From Enteroscipio rubneri (lineage in GTDB: Bacteria > Actinomycetota > Coriobacteriia > Coriobacteriales > Eggerthellaceae), in contig NZ_PPEK01000001.1 in the NCBI RefSeq assembly GCF_002899715.1, positions 586,134 to 650,133 of the forward strand: DNA of 64,000 bases. Direction: 5' to 3'. The notes beneath the pieces were generated by a model that saw only the letters and a list, made by a program, of their open reading frames with translations, did no database searches and was not told where the DNA came from. Below are positions 1 to 9,959 of this stretch, piece after piece. The position numbers were made by a program, and so were the translations under genes. Within the stretch, counting starts at the first letter, position 1, and each line of letters begins with the position of its first letter.

Positions 1-1270
<1,270 letters not shown>

Positions 1271-1450
1271 CACCTGTCGCCCAATCGCCAGCCGGGAGGA
1301 GCATGGACTGCATCGGTTCCGGCTTTCGCGGAGATAATGAGCCCCCCGGTATCCCAGGCGGCCGTTTTGTGGCACAATGAATCGGTTATCGTGCGGGCGG
1401 TCGGATTGGCATGCCCGCGAAGTTCGAAGGTTGATCGGGGAGAACGTCGC

Positions 1451-4174
1451 ATGGCGAAAGCGCAGAAAGCCAAGAAGCAAAAACGGCCAGGCCGGTCGAT
1501 GGACCGGCGCAACGTCTGGCTGCTCATCATCACGACCCTGCTCGTCATCGGGTCTGTTTTCGCGTTCACCCCGCCGCAGGAGCGCATCAACCAGGGTCTT
1601 GACATTCAGGGCGGTCTGTCGGTGGTGCTCACTGCGAAGAGCACCGATGGTGCCGAGATCACTCCCGAGGAAATGGAGAGCAGCCGGGCAATCATCGAGA
1701 GCCGTGTCAATGCGCTCGGTGCATCGGAGGCCGTCGTGCAGGTGCAGGGTTCCGACCAGATCCTCGTGCAGATACCGGGCCTCACCAATACTGAAGACGC
1801 CCTTGAGACTATCGGCAAGACGGGCAAACTCGAGTTCGCCCGTCTCGATTCGTTCACCGACAATGATGTGAAGAAGAAGATAGAAGAGGGTCAGTACGCC
1901 GGCGAGGGAACCGTGAGCGACGACTTGGGCATTCTCACGCTCCCTTCGGGCGAGGTGCAGCACCTCGAGGTGGAGGACGGCACGTACACGCCCCTCGTCA
2001 GCGGCGCTGACATCACGAAGGTGACCATCGGCAAAGAGGGCGAGACGAGCGCCAACTACGCCGTGCTCGTGAACCTCGACAGCGAGGGCGCGGCGGCGTT
2101 CGCCGCGGCTACGAAAGAGCTTGCGCCTACGAAGGGCAGGATCGTCATCATCCTGGATAACGAGGTGCAGTCGGCGCCGGCGGTGCAGTCCGAGATACCC
2201 AATGGTGAGGTGAAGATCACCGGCCACTATACGCTGGAGGAAGCGCAATCGCTGCAAACCGTACTGGAGAGCGGTTCGCTGCCCGTAAGCTTCGAATACG
2301 CGCAGAGCCAAACGGTGGGGCCGACGCTCGGCCAGGACGCGCTGCGCTCCGGCGTGCTCGTGGCGCTTATAGGCCTTGCCGTGGTCATGCTCTACCTGCT
2401 GTTCTTCTATCGCGGCCTCGGCCTTATCACGGCGGCGGCAATGGGCATCTTCTCGGTGCTATACCTGGGCATTTTGGCCGTGCTGTCTCATTTCGGCCTG
2501 TTCAGCCTGTCGCTTGCGGGCATTGCGGGCATCGTGCTGACCATCGGCATGGCGGCGGACTCTTCCATCCTCACGATGGAGCGCTTCCGCGAGGAAATCC
2601 GCATGGGCAGAAGCGTCCGTGCGGCTTCCATCACCGGCGTGAAGCACGCCATCGTCACGTCCATCGACGCGGACCTCGTCACGTTGGTTAGTGCGCTGTC
2701 CCTGTTCTTCCTGGCCAGCGCTTCGGTCAAGGGCTTCGGCCTGACGCTTGCACTCGGCATCTTCTGCGACATCGCCATGATGCTCCTGTTCAAGGCGCCG
2801 CTCATCCGCCTGCTTGCACCGGGCACGATCGTGAAGCATCCCGGGTTCTGGGGCGTGCGCGATGCCGAGCAGGCCGCCGGCGACTACAAGGCGCTCGCCG
2901 CTGCCGAAGGCGCGAGCGTGTCTGCAGCTGAGGCGGGCGAGGCTATGAATCCTGCGGCTTCCGAGAAGGAGGCCGCGCGCAAGGCGGGCGCCGCAGGAGA
3001 GGCAGCTGCGAAGGCAGCGCGCAAACCGCGCGGCAAGTTCATCAAACGCGATATCAACTTTCTCGGCTATCGGCGCGTGTTCCTCACTGCGGCCGCCGTG
3101 CTTGTGGTGGCGGCTTTCGCCATCGTGGGCGTGCGCGGGTTGAACTTCGGCATCGAATTTATCGGCGGTACATCGGTGGCCTTCCATGGCACGGGCGATG
3201 TGACCACCGAGCAGATGCGCACCGCCTTCGACCAGGCAGGCGAGCCCGATGCCGTCATCCAGACGACAGAGGCCGATGGCGACGCGGGCTTCCTCGTGCG
3301 CACCACCACAACGAGTGCCGAAGAGGCGACGCAACGCGCCAATCAGGTTGCCGACGAACTGGGGCTTTCGACCGAGAGCTTCGAGGTGACCACCATCGGA
3401 CCCGACTGGGGGGCGAGCGTCATCCAGTCGTCGCTCATCGCGTTCCTCGTGTCCATCGTGCTCATCATCATCTACATCGCCATTCGCTTCGAATACAAGA
3501 TGGGCGTGACGGCCATCGTCGCGCTGCTGCACGACCTCATACTTGTGATGGGAGTATATGCGCTCGTCGGACGAGAGGTGAATCCGAACACCATCGCCGC
3601 GCTGCTCACCATCCTCGGCTACTCGCTCTACGATACGGTGGTCGTCTTCCACCGCGTGAGCGACAACATGAAGGCTGACGATGTGAAGTGCACGTTCATG
3701 ACGATGGCAAACCATTCCATCAACCAGGTGTTCGTGCGCACGATCAACACGACGCTCACCTCGCTCATTCCCGTGCTCGCCATGCTCCTGTTCGGCGGCG
3801 AAACGTTGAAGGACTTCGCGTTCGCCATGGTTATCGGCCTGGTGTGCGGTTCGTACTCGTCCATCGCGGTAGCCACGCCGCTGTTCGCGCTTTGGAAAAC
3901 GCGCGAGCCGCGCTATGCTAAGCTCCAGAAGAAGTTCGGACCGGAGATCGGCCGCTTCGAGTTTGGGAAGCCGAATGCGCTTGCAAGCGCGGCTGTGCCG
4001 AAGAAGGCGGCGGATCCTGCTTCGATCGCTGAGGAAGCGTCGAAGTCTTCCGTTGCGGCGGATTCGAGCACGGCAACGTACGCGCAATCCGCTTCGGAAG
4101 GCTCGGAACGCGGCTCGAAGGGAGCGGTAAAACCGCCGAAGGCCAAACGAAAAAAGCGTCCTGACAAGAAGTAG
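1451..4174 (+). CDS. secDF: Single-chain protein translocase subunit SecDF
   Basis: SecD and SecF use the proton gradient to help pull preproteins through SecYEG. Here both are fused in 907 residues. The SecD half has an N-terminal membrane helix, the GLDIQGG motif (49-55), a periplasmic P1 domain, and a membrane block holding IGMAADSSILTMERF, a variant of the usual GMAVDANVLIFER. An Ala/Glu/Lys-rich cytoplasmic linker follows, then the SecF half with GLNFGIEFIGGT and YSLYDTVVVFHRV. The C-terminal tail is low-complexity and ends in lysines and arginines. The frame is open further upstream, but ATG 1451 has a GGGGAGAA ribosome site and begins a typical Lys-rich cytosolic N-terminus, so it is preferred. 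Confidence 0.93.
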   Translation: MAKAQKAKKQKRPGRSMDRRNVWLLIITTLLVIGSVFAFTPPQERINQGLDIQGGLSVVLTAKSTDGAEITPEEMESSRAIIESRVNALGASEAVVQVQGSDQILVQIPGLTNTEDALETIGKTGKLEFARLDSFTDNDVKKKIEEGQYAGEGTVSDDLGILTLPSGEVQHLEVEDGTYTPLVSGADITKVTIGKEGETSANYAVLVNLDSEGAAAFAAATKELAPTKGRIVIILDNEVQSAPAVQSEIPNGEVKITGHYTLEEAQSLQTVLESGSLPVSFEYAQSQTVGPTLGQDALRSGVLVALIGLAVVMLYLLFFYRGLGLITAAAMGIFSVLYLGILAVLSHFGLFSLSLAGIAGIVLTIGMAADSSILTMERFREEIRMGRSVRAASITGVKHAIVTSIDADLVTLVSALSLFFLASASVKGFGLTLALGIFCDIAMMLLFKAPLIRLLAPGTIVKHPGFWGVRDAEQAAGDYKALAAAEGASVSAAEAGEAMNPAASEKEAARKAGAAGEAAAKAARKPRGKFIKRDINFLGYRRVFLTAAAVLVVAAFAIVGVRGLNFGIEFIGGTSVAFHGTGDVTTEQMRTAFDQAGEPDAVIQTTEADGDAGFLVRTTTTSAEEATQRANQVADELGLSTESFEVTTIGPDWGASVIQSSLIAFLVSIVLIIIYIAIRFEYKMGVTAIVALLHDLILVMGVYALVGREVNPNTIAALLTILGYSLYDTVVVFHRVSDNMKADDVKCTFMTMANHSINQVFVRTINTTLTSLIPVLAMLLFGGETLKDFAFAMVIGLVCGSYSSIAVATPLFALWKTREPRYAKLQKKFGPEIGRFEFGKPNALASAAVPKKAADPASIAEEASKSSVAADSSTATYAQSASEGSERGSKGAVKPPKAKRKKRPDKK

Positions 4175-4245
4175 ACACCGGATCCCTCTTCGGGGTCCTG
4201 TGCGATACGAGCCGAAACTGCATCGCTGCCCGGAAGGAGCCGACC

Positions 4246-4569
4246 ATGCGTGAAGGAAGTGCCCCGAATTTCTGCCCTCCTGTTGAAGAGGGTATCGTTA
4301 TCGTGCTCGAGGACGATAACGGAGAGCGCCTCGAGTTCGAGTTCCTCGGTCTTATTCTGCACGGGCAACGACGCTACGGATTCTTCTTTCCGCTAACAGA
4401 TGACGAACCGGTGGGTTCTTCTGGCGAAGTAGTCCTGCTCGAGGTGACCGAACTCGACGACGAGGGCCAGCCGTCTGCTTTCGAGTTGGTCGACGATGAG
4501 GCTGTCGCTGCAGAGGTGTACGCGGACTTCCGCGATGCGACCAAAGACCTCTATGACTTTTCAGATTAA
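4246..4569 (+). CDS. DUF1292 family protein
   Basis: This is a small acidic protein of 107 residues with the pattern of DUF1292: an opening IVIVLEDDNGERLEFEFLG strand pair, a middle segment with YGFFFPLTDD, and a C-terminal VLLEVTELDDEG strand followed by an acidic helix. DUF1292 proteins are widespread in Firmicutes and Coriobacteria and have no established function. The ATG follows a CGGAAGGAG ribosome site. It lies about 70 bases after secDF in the same direction and is followed by a compact hairpin terminator. Confidence 0.8.
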   Translation: MREGSAPNFCPPVEEGIVIVLEDDNGERLEFEFLGLILHGQRRYGFFFPLTDDEPVGSSGEVVLLEVTELDDEGQPSAFELVDDEAVAAEVYADFRDATKDLYDFSD

Positions 4570-4578
4570 TGCCCGCAT

Positions 4579-4600
4579 GGGGCGGCGACGCCCCGCTTTT
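4579..4600 (+). terminator. Intrinsic terminator after the DUF1292 gene
   Basis: A 6-bp GC stem GGGGCG/CGCCCC with a four-base loop is followed by GCTTTT. It sits just after the stop of the DUF1292 gene and before the oppositely oriented small gene at 4657-4860. It probably ends the tgt/secDF transcript. Confidence 0.6.
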
Positions 4601-4656
4601 CGGATTGCGCCCCTCTTTTCAAGGTAAAGGGAGGGGAAGCGGCGTACTGGAGGGGG

Positions 4657-4860
4657 CTAGCGGCCGAGCGGATCCCATCCGGACGGCGGCTTGACCTGTT
4701 CTGACTGCGCAATGGCTGCCTGGTACATGATTTCATGGTAGATGGACTGCTCGAAAGTGCAGACTTCCTCCTCGGTGTCCGCGAGTTCGAATATACGAGC
4801 TGCCGCCTGCTTGATCATGGTCATCAGGTGCTCGTATTCGCCTGTGTATGCGCTGTTCAT
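4657..4860 (-). CDS. Small hypothetical protein (67 aa)
   Basis: This 67-residue, mostly helical and acidic protein begins MNSAYTGEYEHLMTMIKQAA and ends PPSGWDPLGR. No known domain was recognised. An AGGAAGGCAGG stretch just upstream of the ATG serves as a ribosome site. The gene is divergent from the XRE regulator at 4996, and the 135-base gap between them carries a 16-bp palindrome over a promoter, so the regulator may control both. There are no membrane segments or Cys-rich motifs. It could be a lineage-specific protein. Confidence 0.6.
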   Translation of the reverse strand: MNSAYTGEYEHLMTMIKQAAARIFELADTEEEVCTFEQSIYHEIMYQAAIAQSEQVKPPSGWDPLGR

Positions 4861-4925
4861 GTCCTGCCTTCCTGCTCTCTCGCTTCGAGTGCATCGGCAC
4901 CCGGTTATCCCCGACCGTAAACCTC

Positions 4926-4959
4926 TTGTTTTATTGGCGTTGTGTAAACTATAGTTTAC
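4926..4959 (+). promoter_or_regulatory. Promoter and palindromic operator between divergent genes
   Basis: A sigma70-type promoter, TTGTTT (4926-4931), 18 bases, then TATAGT (4950-4955), reads toward the XRE gene. The perfect 16-bp palindrome GTAAACTATAGTTTAC (4944-4959) covers the -10 box and, being symmetric, presents the same -10-like sequence to the opposite strand. Such a site is what an XRE dimer would bind, so autoregulation is inferred. Confidence 0.6.
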
Positions 4960-4995
4960 GACTTTTCGTCCAAGCGAGGCTAGCCTTTAACGGGC

Positions 4996-5214
4996 ATGGA
5001 GAACACTTCATTAAAAACCCAGCTTGGTGACAATATTGCGAGACTGCGGGTTGAGGCCGGCATCACGCAATGTTCTTTCGCGCTAATGGTTGGGGTAAGC
5101 CGCCAGTATCTGATCGACATCGAAAACGGGCGCGCCAATCCGACGGTCGACATGCTGGAGCGTATCGCAGGCGGCCTCGACACCCCGGTCGGCAAGCTGT
5201 TCCAAGGAGTGTAA
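4996..5214 (+). CDS. XRE-family helix-turn-helix regulator
   Basis: This compact 72-residue DNA-binding protein is essentially only an HTH_3/XRE domain. Its helices are LGDNIARLRVEAGITQ, SFALMVGVSRQYLIDIENG (turn and recognition helix) and PTVDMLERIAGGL. It resembles Cro/C-protein-like repressors. It has no effector domain. The gene lies just downstream of a 16-bp palindrome overlapping its own promoter. A GTAAAC half-site recurs at its stop codon. The ribosome site is weak. It likely represses its own transcription and perhaps the divergent 67-residue gene. Confidence 0.85.
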   Translation: MENTSLKTQLGDNIARLRVEAGITQCSFALMVGVSRQYLIDIENGRANPTVDMLERIAGGLDTPVGKLFQGV

Positions 5215-5268
5215 ACGAGGCGGACGGATGAATGGGCGCGGCCCCTCCGTTGAGTCTTCGCCATGCTC

Positions 5269-5703
5269 TCACGCTCGATCGCATGCGCGTTGCATGTCGA
5301 CGGGATTCCAGCTTCCATCGATGTCGCATATCCAGGCTTCGGGCTCATCCACGGTGAAGAACGTCAATGTCTCATCGTCGGGACCATCGTAGCATTCTCC
5401 GAGACCGATCATATGGTCGAAGCCTGCACGCCGGACATCCGCGCTTGCCCGATCGGTCAGGTTCGCGCAGCCGCGCAAGACGACCCAGCCGTTCCCCGGT
5501 TTCCACGCGCTCAGTTCGAACTTGGGATTCGCCTGGAGTTCTCTATAGACGTCCTTCGTCGTGGCCGTGCAGAACCATATGTGGCCATCCTGCTCGGCTG
5601 CGAAGCTGAAGGGGCGCACGTGCGGCTGATCTCCATCGCAGGTGGCAAGGTACCAGGCCGGCACACTCGTAAGGTACTCGATGATGGTCTTCGTTCCGTT
5701 CAT
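5269..5703 (-). CDS. Pyridoxamine 5'-phosphate oxidase-fold flavin-binding protein, copy 1
   Basis: The 144-residue protein has the split-barrel fold pattern of the PNPOx-like/DUF-type family: PAWYLATCDGDQPHVRPFSF, then a WFCTATTKDVYRELQANP segment, then a core strand WVVLRGCANL. Family members bind FMN, F420 or heme and often reduce small molecules. The substrate here is unknown. The ATG at 5703 has an AAAGG site 8 bases upstream. A GTG two codons earlier is too close to that site. The next gene upstream is a clear paralogue, so this pair is a tandem duplication. No neighbour suggests a pathway. Confidence 0.85.
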   Translation of the reverse strand: MNGTKTIIEYLTSVPAWYLATCDGDQPHVRPFSFAAEQDGHIWFCTATTKDVYRELQANPKFELSAWKPGNGWVVLRGCANLTDRASADVRRAGFDHMIGLGECYDGPDDETLTFFTVDEPEAWICDIDGSWNPVDMQRACDRA

Positions 5704-5823
5704 GGGCACTGCCTTTCTCGGAGTGGGCGCCGGAGCGCGACCGGCTCGGGGCTGCTGTTGTGCTCACAGGCGCTGGCGGGATCGGCCGGCGGCAAGGCAA
5801 GGCCGCTTTCCCGCACGCTGCGC

Positions 5824-6234
5824 TCAGAGAGCCACGGGTTTCCATTCGTCATGATTGCAGATCCATGCTTGCGGATTCTCAACCGAGAAGAACACGAGCG
5901 TCGGATCGTTCGGTCCTTCATAGTGCTCTCCCAATCCGGTGAGATGGTCGTAACCCGCTTGCCGGATGTCGTCGGACACCCGGTCGTCCAGCCCGGCCTC
6001 GCCGCGGAGGATGAGCCAGCCATGGCCGGGCCACCACGACGTGGCCTCGATGTTCCGGTTGATCGCGAGCTCCTCCCAGACGTCCTTCGTCGTAGCCGTG
6101 CAGAACCATATGCGGCCATCCTGCTCGGCGGCGAAGCTGAAGGGGCGCACATGCGGCTGGTCATTGACGCTTGTGGCGAGGTACCAGGCGGGAACGCTCG
6201 TGAGGTACTGGAGGATGGTCTCGTTTCCGTTCAT
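5824..6234 (-). CDS. Pyridoxamine 5'-phosphate oxidase-fold flavin-binding protein, copy 2
   Basis: This 136-residue paralogue of the downstream gene shares YLTSVPAWYLAT, QPHVRPFSFAAEQDG and WFCTATTKDV with it, but lacks the last few residues. AGGAGC precedes the ATG. The two genes are separated by about 120 bases and point the same way, so they may be co-transcribed. Differences are spread through the C-terminal half (around FELSAWKPGN versus IEATSWWPGH), where the family's substrate-contacting residues usually lie. This suggests divergence in substrate rather than dosage, which is inference. Confidence 0.85.
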   Translation of the reverse strand: MNGNETILQYLTSVPAWYLATSVNDQPHVRPFSFAAEQDGRIWFCTATTKDVWEELAINRNIEATSWWPGHGWLILRGEAGLDDRVSDDIRQAGYDHLTGLGEHYEGPNDPTLVFFSVENPQAWICNHDEWKPVAL

Positions 6235-6337
6235 TGTCGTGCTCCTAACAGATCGTGGTCGGATAACATTCTATCTATCGAACAGCCTCCGTCCCTCGGC
6301 GCTTCGAAAATGCTGCGCGGCGACAGGGGAAGTGACG

Positions 6338-7135
6338 CTACAGCAGCATGTTCGCCGCGACTATTCCGGCGGTCATGGCGACGAGCGCTCCGACTCCCGC
6401 CGCGTCGAGCACGGTGAAGCGCAACGGGTGCAGGCGAGTGCGTCCCGCGCTGCCGTGGTAGCATCGTGCGTCCATGGCGGCAGAAAGTGTTTCGGCGTGG
6501 CGAAAAGCGCTTGTGAAGAGCGGGATCATGAGCGACGACAGCATGCGCAGCCCCTTCACCGGGCTACCGTCCATACCGGCTCCGCGGCTGATCTGTGCAT
6601 GATAGATGGTTGCCAGTTCGCTTGCGAACTGAGGCAGAAAGCGCAGGGCTATGCCCATGATCATTCCGAGTTCGTGGGCGGGCAGCCCGAAGCGTGCGAA
6701 CGGCGAGAGGAGGCGCTCGAAGGCTTCCGTGAGATCGAGGGTCAAGGTAGTCATGGTGATAAGGCTCATCCCCATCATCATGAGCACGAGGCGGGTGGCG
6801 ATGAACAGGCAAGAACCGACCCCTGCTTCTGAGATGCGGATGAAGCCCCATTCGAACAGCACGGCGCCGCCCTGCACGACAAAGAGGTTCAACAGCGATG
6901 CCACCACCACGATGAACATGAGCGGGGCGAGCGATTTCGCCGCATTGACAAGGGGAATGCGCGAGAGTAGGTAGAAGCCGGCTACGAATGCAGCCACCAC
7001 GCCGAGCGCCGCTGCGTTGCGGGCGCACAGCGCGGCAATGATGAACGCGCAGCCCAGCAAGAGCTTGGCGCGCGGATCCATGCGATGTAGCGGACTCGAG
7101 CCGGGATAATAGCTGCCGAAGGAGAAGACGTTCAT
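6338..7135 (-). CDS. ecfT: ECF transporter T component (riboflavin importer operon)
   Basis: This 265-residue integral membrane protein couples the ATPases to the substrate-binding S subunit of an energy-coupling-factor importer. It has about five to six hydrophobic helices, an N-terminal HRMDPRAKLLLG motif typical of EcfT, and in the C-terminal half the cytoplasmic coupling helices with the Ala-Arg-Gly-type signatures (SRGAGMD, MDARCYHGSAGRTRL). The ATG at 7135 overlaps the stop of the ATPase gene by four bases (ATGA), so translation is coupled. It is the last gene of the ribU-ecfAA-ecfT operon. Confidence 0.9.
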   Translation of the reverse strand: MNVFSFGSYYPGSSPLHRMDPRAKLLLGCAFIIAALCARNAAALGVVAAFVAGFYLLSRIPLVNAAKSLAPLMFIVVVASLLNLFVVQGGAVLFEWGFIRISEAGVGSCLFIATRLVLMMMGMSLITMTTLTLDLTEAFERLLSPFARFGLPAHELGMIMGIALRFLPQFASELATIYHAQISRGAGMDGSPVKGLRMLSSLMIPLFTSAFRHAETLSAAMDARCYHGSAGRTRLHPLRFTVLDAAGVGALVAMTAGIVAANMLL

Positions 7136-8955
7136 CGGACGCCCCCTGCTATGTCGGCAAGGACGCGCGCCAGCGTCTCGCCATCGTACAGGACGTTGCC
7201 GGGTATGGGAACGCCCGCCTCCCGCAGGCTGTTCGCCATGCGCTGGGCGGCGGGGATGCCCAGCCCGATATCGTTGAGCTCGCGCGCTTGCAAGAACACG
7301 TCGCGAGGAGTGCCCAGCGCGAACATCCTGCCCTCGTTCAGCACGAGCACGCGGTCGCAGCACGCAGCCAAATCATCCATGCTGTGCGAGATCATGACGA
7401 CGGTGCGGCCGGCTTGATGGAGTTCGGACACAAGCCCTAAAAACTCGCGGCGCGCCGCAGGATCAAGCCCGGCGACAGGCTCGTCGAGCACGAGGATGCT
7501 CGGGCGCATGGCCAACACCCCCGCGAATGCCACGCGGCGCTGCTGGCCGCCGGATAGGGCGAACGGGCTCGAATCGCGCAGCTCATCGAAATCAAGCCGC
7601 ACGAGTGCGAGCGACTCGCGCACGCGTGCGTCCACCTCTTCATCTGAAAGCTTCAGGTTGCGGGGGCCGAATGCCACGTCGTTGTACACGGTATCGGCGA
7701 ACAGCTGGTTTTCCGGATACTGGAACACCACGCCCACGTCGGCGCGGATGCCGGCGGCCTGCTTTTTGTCGGACACGTCTCTGCCTTCGACGAGCACCCG
7801 TCCCTCAGTGGGCCGCAGGATGCCGTTCGTGTGTTGGATGAGCGTAGACTTGCCCGATCCGGTATGACCGGCGATACCGAAGAACTCGCCTTTTCGCACG
7901 GAGAAGTCGATATCGCGCAGCGCCCAAACAGCGTCCGGGTCATTGCCCCACTTCGCCTGCTTGCCCGTCTTGGAGCCTTCTTTCTTGGCGCTCGTGCGCT
8001 TGCTTGGCGGATTATAGGTGAAAGATACCCCGCGCAATTCGATGGCGGGCTCGTCTGCTTCGTTCGCGGCGTTCGCTGCGCTCGCCGTCGTTTCCACGTT
8101 CGTCGCATTTCCGGCCACGGTGGCCGGCGCCGCGCTTCCGCTTGCGAGTGCGCGCGGCAGCGCTTCGATAAGCTGCTCCTCGCGGACGCGCACGGGCACG
8201 TCCAGACCGGCGTCGCGCAGCTTGAGCGACAGGTTGCACGCGAATGGTACCTCCAAATTGAGGTCGGATAGGATGTCGGTGCGCACGAGCACTTCCTGCG
8301 GCGGGCCGCTCAACGCAACGGTCCCGCGGTCGAGCACGACCACGCGGTCGGCTTCGGCGGCTTCCTCCATGAAATGAGTGATCATGACGATGGTCATGCC
8401 GCGTTCATGTAGGCTTCTGCATACGCGCATGAGCCCTTTGCGGCCGCGCGGGTCGAGCATGGCTGACGCTTCGTCCAAGATGAGGATCTTCGGCTGCATG
8501 CTGAGTACGCCCGCGATGGCTACGCGCTGCTTCTGGCCTCCCGACAAAGCGAACGTCTCGTGCTTTTCGAAGCCGACGAGTCCGACCTCTTGCAACGCGT
8601 CGCGCACTCGGTGTGCCAACTCGGCAGTTTCCACCCCCAGGTTCTCCGGCCCAAACGCCACGTCGTCCTCTACGAGGGAGGCCACCAATTGGTCGTCGGG
8701 GTTCTGGAATACCATGCCGGCAGTGGAGCGGATGCGGTAGACATGGCGAGGCTCCGCCGTGTCGTTTCCGTCCACTACGACGCTCCCCTTATCGGGAACG
8801 AGCAGCGCGTTCAGGTGCTTTGCCAGCGTGCTCTTGCCGCTGCCGTTGCCGCCCAGCACGCAGACGAACTCGCCGGCATCGACCTTGAGGTCGATGCCGG
8901 CGAGCGCCTGGTGCTCTCCGTCGTATGTGAACTCGATCTCCATGCACTCGATCAT
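7132..8955 (-). CDS. ECF transporter ATPase, two EcfA domains fused
   Basis: Two ABC ATPase domains, normally separate EcfA1 and EcfA2 proteins, are joined in one 607-residue chain. Domain 1 has Walker A GGNGSGKST (35-43), signature LSGGQKQR and Walker B ILILDEASAMLDP. Domain 2 has GHTGSGKST near residue 365, LSGGQQRR and ILVLDEPVAGLDP. An Ala/Asn/Thr-rich linker of roughly 40 residues joins them. The start at 8955 has TAAGGAA upstream. The gene lies between the S subunit gene and ecfT. It powers uptake of the vitamin bound by the S subunit. Confidence 0.93.
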   Translation of the reverse strand: MIECMEIEFTYDGEHQALAGIDLKVDAGEFVCVLGGNGSGKSTLAKHLNALLVPDKGSVVVDGNDTAEPRHVYRIRSTAGMVFQNPDDQLVASLVEDDVAFGPENLGVETAELAHRVRDALQEVGLVGFEKHETFALSGGQKQRVAIAGVLSMQPKILILDEASAMLDPRGRKGLMRVCRSLHERGMTIVMITHFMEEAAEADRVVVLDRGTVALSGPPQEVLVRTDILSDLNLEVPFACNLSLKLRDAGLDVPVRVREEQLIEALPRALASGSAAPATVAGNATNVETTASAANAANEADEPAIELRGVSFTYNPPSKRTSAKKEGSKTGKQAKWGNDPDAVWALRDIDFSVRKGEFFGIAGHTGSGKSTLIQHTNGILRPTEGRVLVEGRDVSDKKQAAGIRADVGVVFQYPENQLFADTVYNDVAFGPRNLKLSDEEVDARVRESLALVRLDFDELRDSSPFALSGGQQRRVAFAGVLAMRPSILVLDEPVAGLDPAARREFLGLVSELHQAGRTVVMISHSMDDLAACCDRVLVLNEGRMFALGTPRDVFLQARELNDIGLGIPAAQRMANSLREAGVPIPGNVLYDGETLARVLADIAGGVR

Positions 8956-8995
8956 GCGTGCGTTCCTTACTGCTTTTCGTGGGAGCCGACTCTCG

Positions 8996-9595
8996 TCAGC
9001 GGCCCTTGACTTGGGATTTCTTCGGGGTAATCAGGTTCGAGACCGCCTTGTACACGATCAGCGTCAATATGGCGTTCACGATGCCTTTTACCAGGTTGAA
9101 CGGCAGGATGGCGGGCAATAGCATAGGGAGGATGACATCGACGCTGCCGTACCAGAACGCCACGCCGATGGTGAGGTTCGACACCACGGCGCCTGCGGTT
9201 GCGGCCAGCACGCCCACAAGCAGGCCGATGATGCCGCTCTTGAACGTGCGTTTGCGCCGGTAGATGGCTGCTGCCGGCCACACGAAGCACAGGGTGGCAA
9301 CGATGTTCATAAGCGAGCCCACCCATTCTCCAAGGATGAGTCCGTGGATGACGGCCGCAATGGCGCCCACGGCGATGCCGGCGCCCGGGCCAAACGCAAA
9401 GCCGCACACCATGGCCGGCATGAGCGAGGGATCGTAGGTGAGAAACGTCACGCCCGGGATGAGCGGAAGCTGGACGAACGACAGCAGCGCGGCGATTGCG
9501 CACATGAGGGCCATCGTTACCAGCTGCCGGGTGTCCCAGGCGTTCGTGTTCGAGAATTCGAGATCGTCCAGATCTTTTGGCGTGGTTGCGGACAT
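8996..9595 (-). CDS. ribU: ECF transporter S component, riboflavin (RibU-like)
   Basis: This 200-residue membrane protein has six predicted helices. It begins after a polar N-terminus with LVTMALMCAIAALLSFVQLP and carries the usual S-component GFAFGPGAGIAVGAIAAVIHG region. S components are assigned by sequence and context; here the context is decisive because an FMN riboswitch and attenuator precede the gene, which makes riboflavin the substrate. The ATG at 9595 follows AAGGAAGGTGG. Its gene is first in an operon with the fused ATPase and EcfT, so the importer is self-contained. Confidence 0.88.
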   Translation of the reverse strand: MSATTPKDLDDLEFSNTNAWDTRQLVTMALMCAIAALLSFVQLPLIPGVTFLTYDPSLMPAMVCGFAFGPGAGIAVGAIAAVIHGLILGEWVGSLMNIVATLCFVWPAAAIYRRKRTFKSGIIGLLVGVLAATAGAVVSNLTIGVAFWYGSVDVILPMLLPAILPFNLVKGIVNAILTLIVYKAVSNLITPKKSQVKGR

Positions 9596-9653
9596 AGCGA
9601 GCCACCTTCCTTTCGCGAGACAACGATTGGTGCGGGTTCGCCTCTTGCCTCGC

Positions 9654-9701
9654 AAAAAGAAACGAGCCCGTACGAATTCCGCTCATTCCATACGGGCTCG
9701 T
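9654..9701 (-). terminator. Riboswitch-controlled transcription terminator
   Basis: On the minus strand an 11-bp perfect stem ACGAGCCCGTA/TACGGGCTCGT (plus-strand arms 9662-9672 and 9691-9701) is followed by TTTCTTTTT. It lies between the FMN aptamer and the ribU ribosome site, so it is the likely expression platform: formed when FMN is bound, stopping transcription before ribU. Confidence 0.85.
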
Positions 9702-9746
9702 GATTCGCCATGCATATGCGGCGCTGCGCGCCGTCGACGGCGAACT

Positions 9747-9913
9747 CTGCCTCTTCCATCCGGACTATAACCGTTGGTCCCGGGATCTAACCGGAGTCAG
9801 CCTGCTCAGGCGCGCACCTCGCGCCGTTGCAGGGTCGCGGACTTTCGGCTCATGTGGCTGCACGCGCAGTCGGCCGTTCACCGCCAGTGAGGAATCACAC
9901 CTCGCCCTGAAAC
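9747..9913 (-). ncRNA. FMN riboswitch (RFN element)
   Basis: Reading the minus strand, the RFN core blocks are present in order: AGGGCGAGGTGTGATTCCTC, then ACTGGCGGTGAACGGCC, then a variable helix, then GACTCCGGTTAGATCCCGG, and finally ACGGTTATAGTCCGGATGG. These match the six-helix FMN aptamer consensus closely. A TTGCCA/TACAAT promoter sits just upstream and an intrinsic terminator just downstream. FMN excess should switch off the riboflavin importer. Confidence 0.93.
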
Positions 9914-9930
9914 AGAATCCATCGCCCCGC

Positions 9931-9959
9931 ATTGTAACCATCTTGCATCCGTATGGCAA
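9931..9959 (-). promoter_or_regulatory. Promoter of the riboflavin importer operon
   Basis: On the minus strand TTGCCA (plus 9954-9959) is separated by 17 bases from TACAAT (plus 9931-9936). This is a good sigma70 promoter placed so that transcription starts about ten bases before the FMN aptamer. Confidence 0.7.

Noticed and set aside
2459..4087. 542-codon open frame on the minus strand opposite secDF
   Set aside because: It is antisense to a clear gene, rich in Arg/His/Ala as expected for shadow frames in GC-rich DNA, and has no ribosome site or domain.
4607..4640. Imperfect inverted repeat CCCCTCTTTT/AAAGGGAGGGG
   Set aside because: Too imperfect and without a T-run in the minus direction to be called a terminator for the small gene with confidence.
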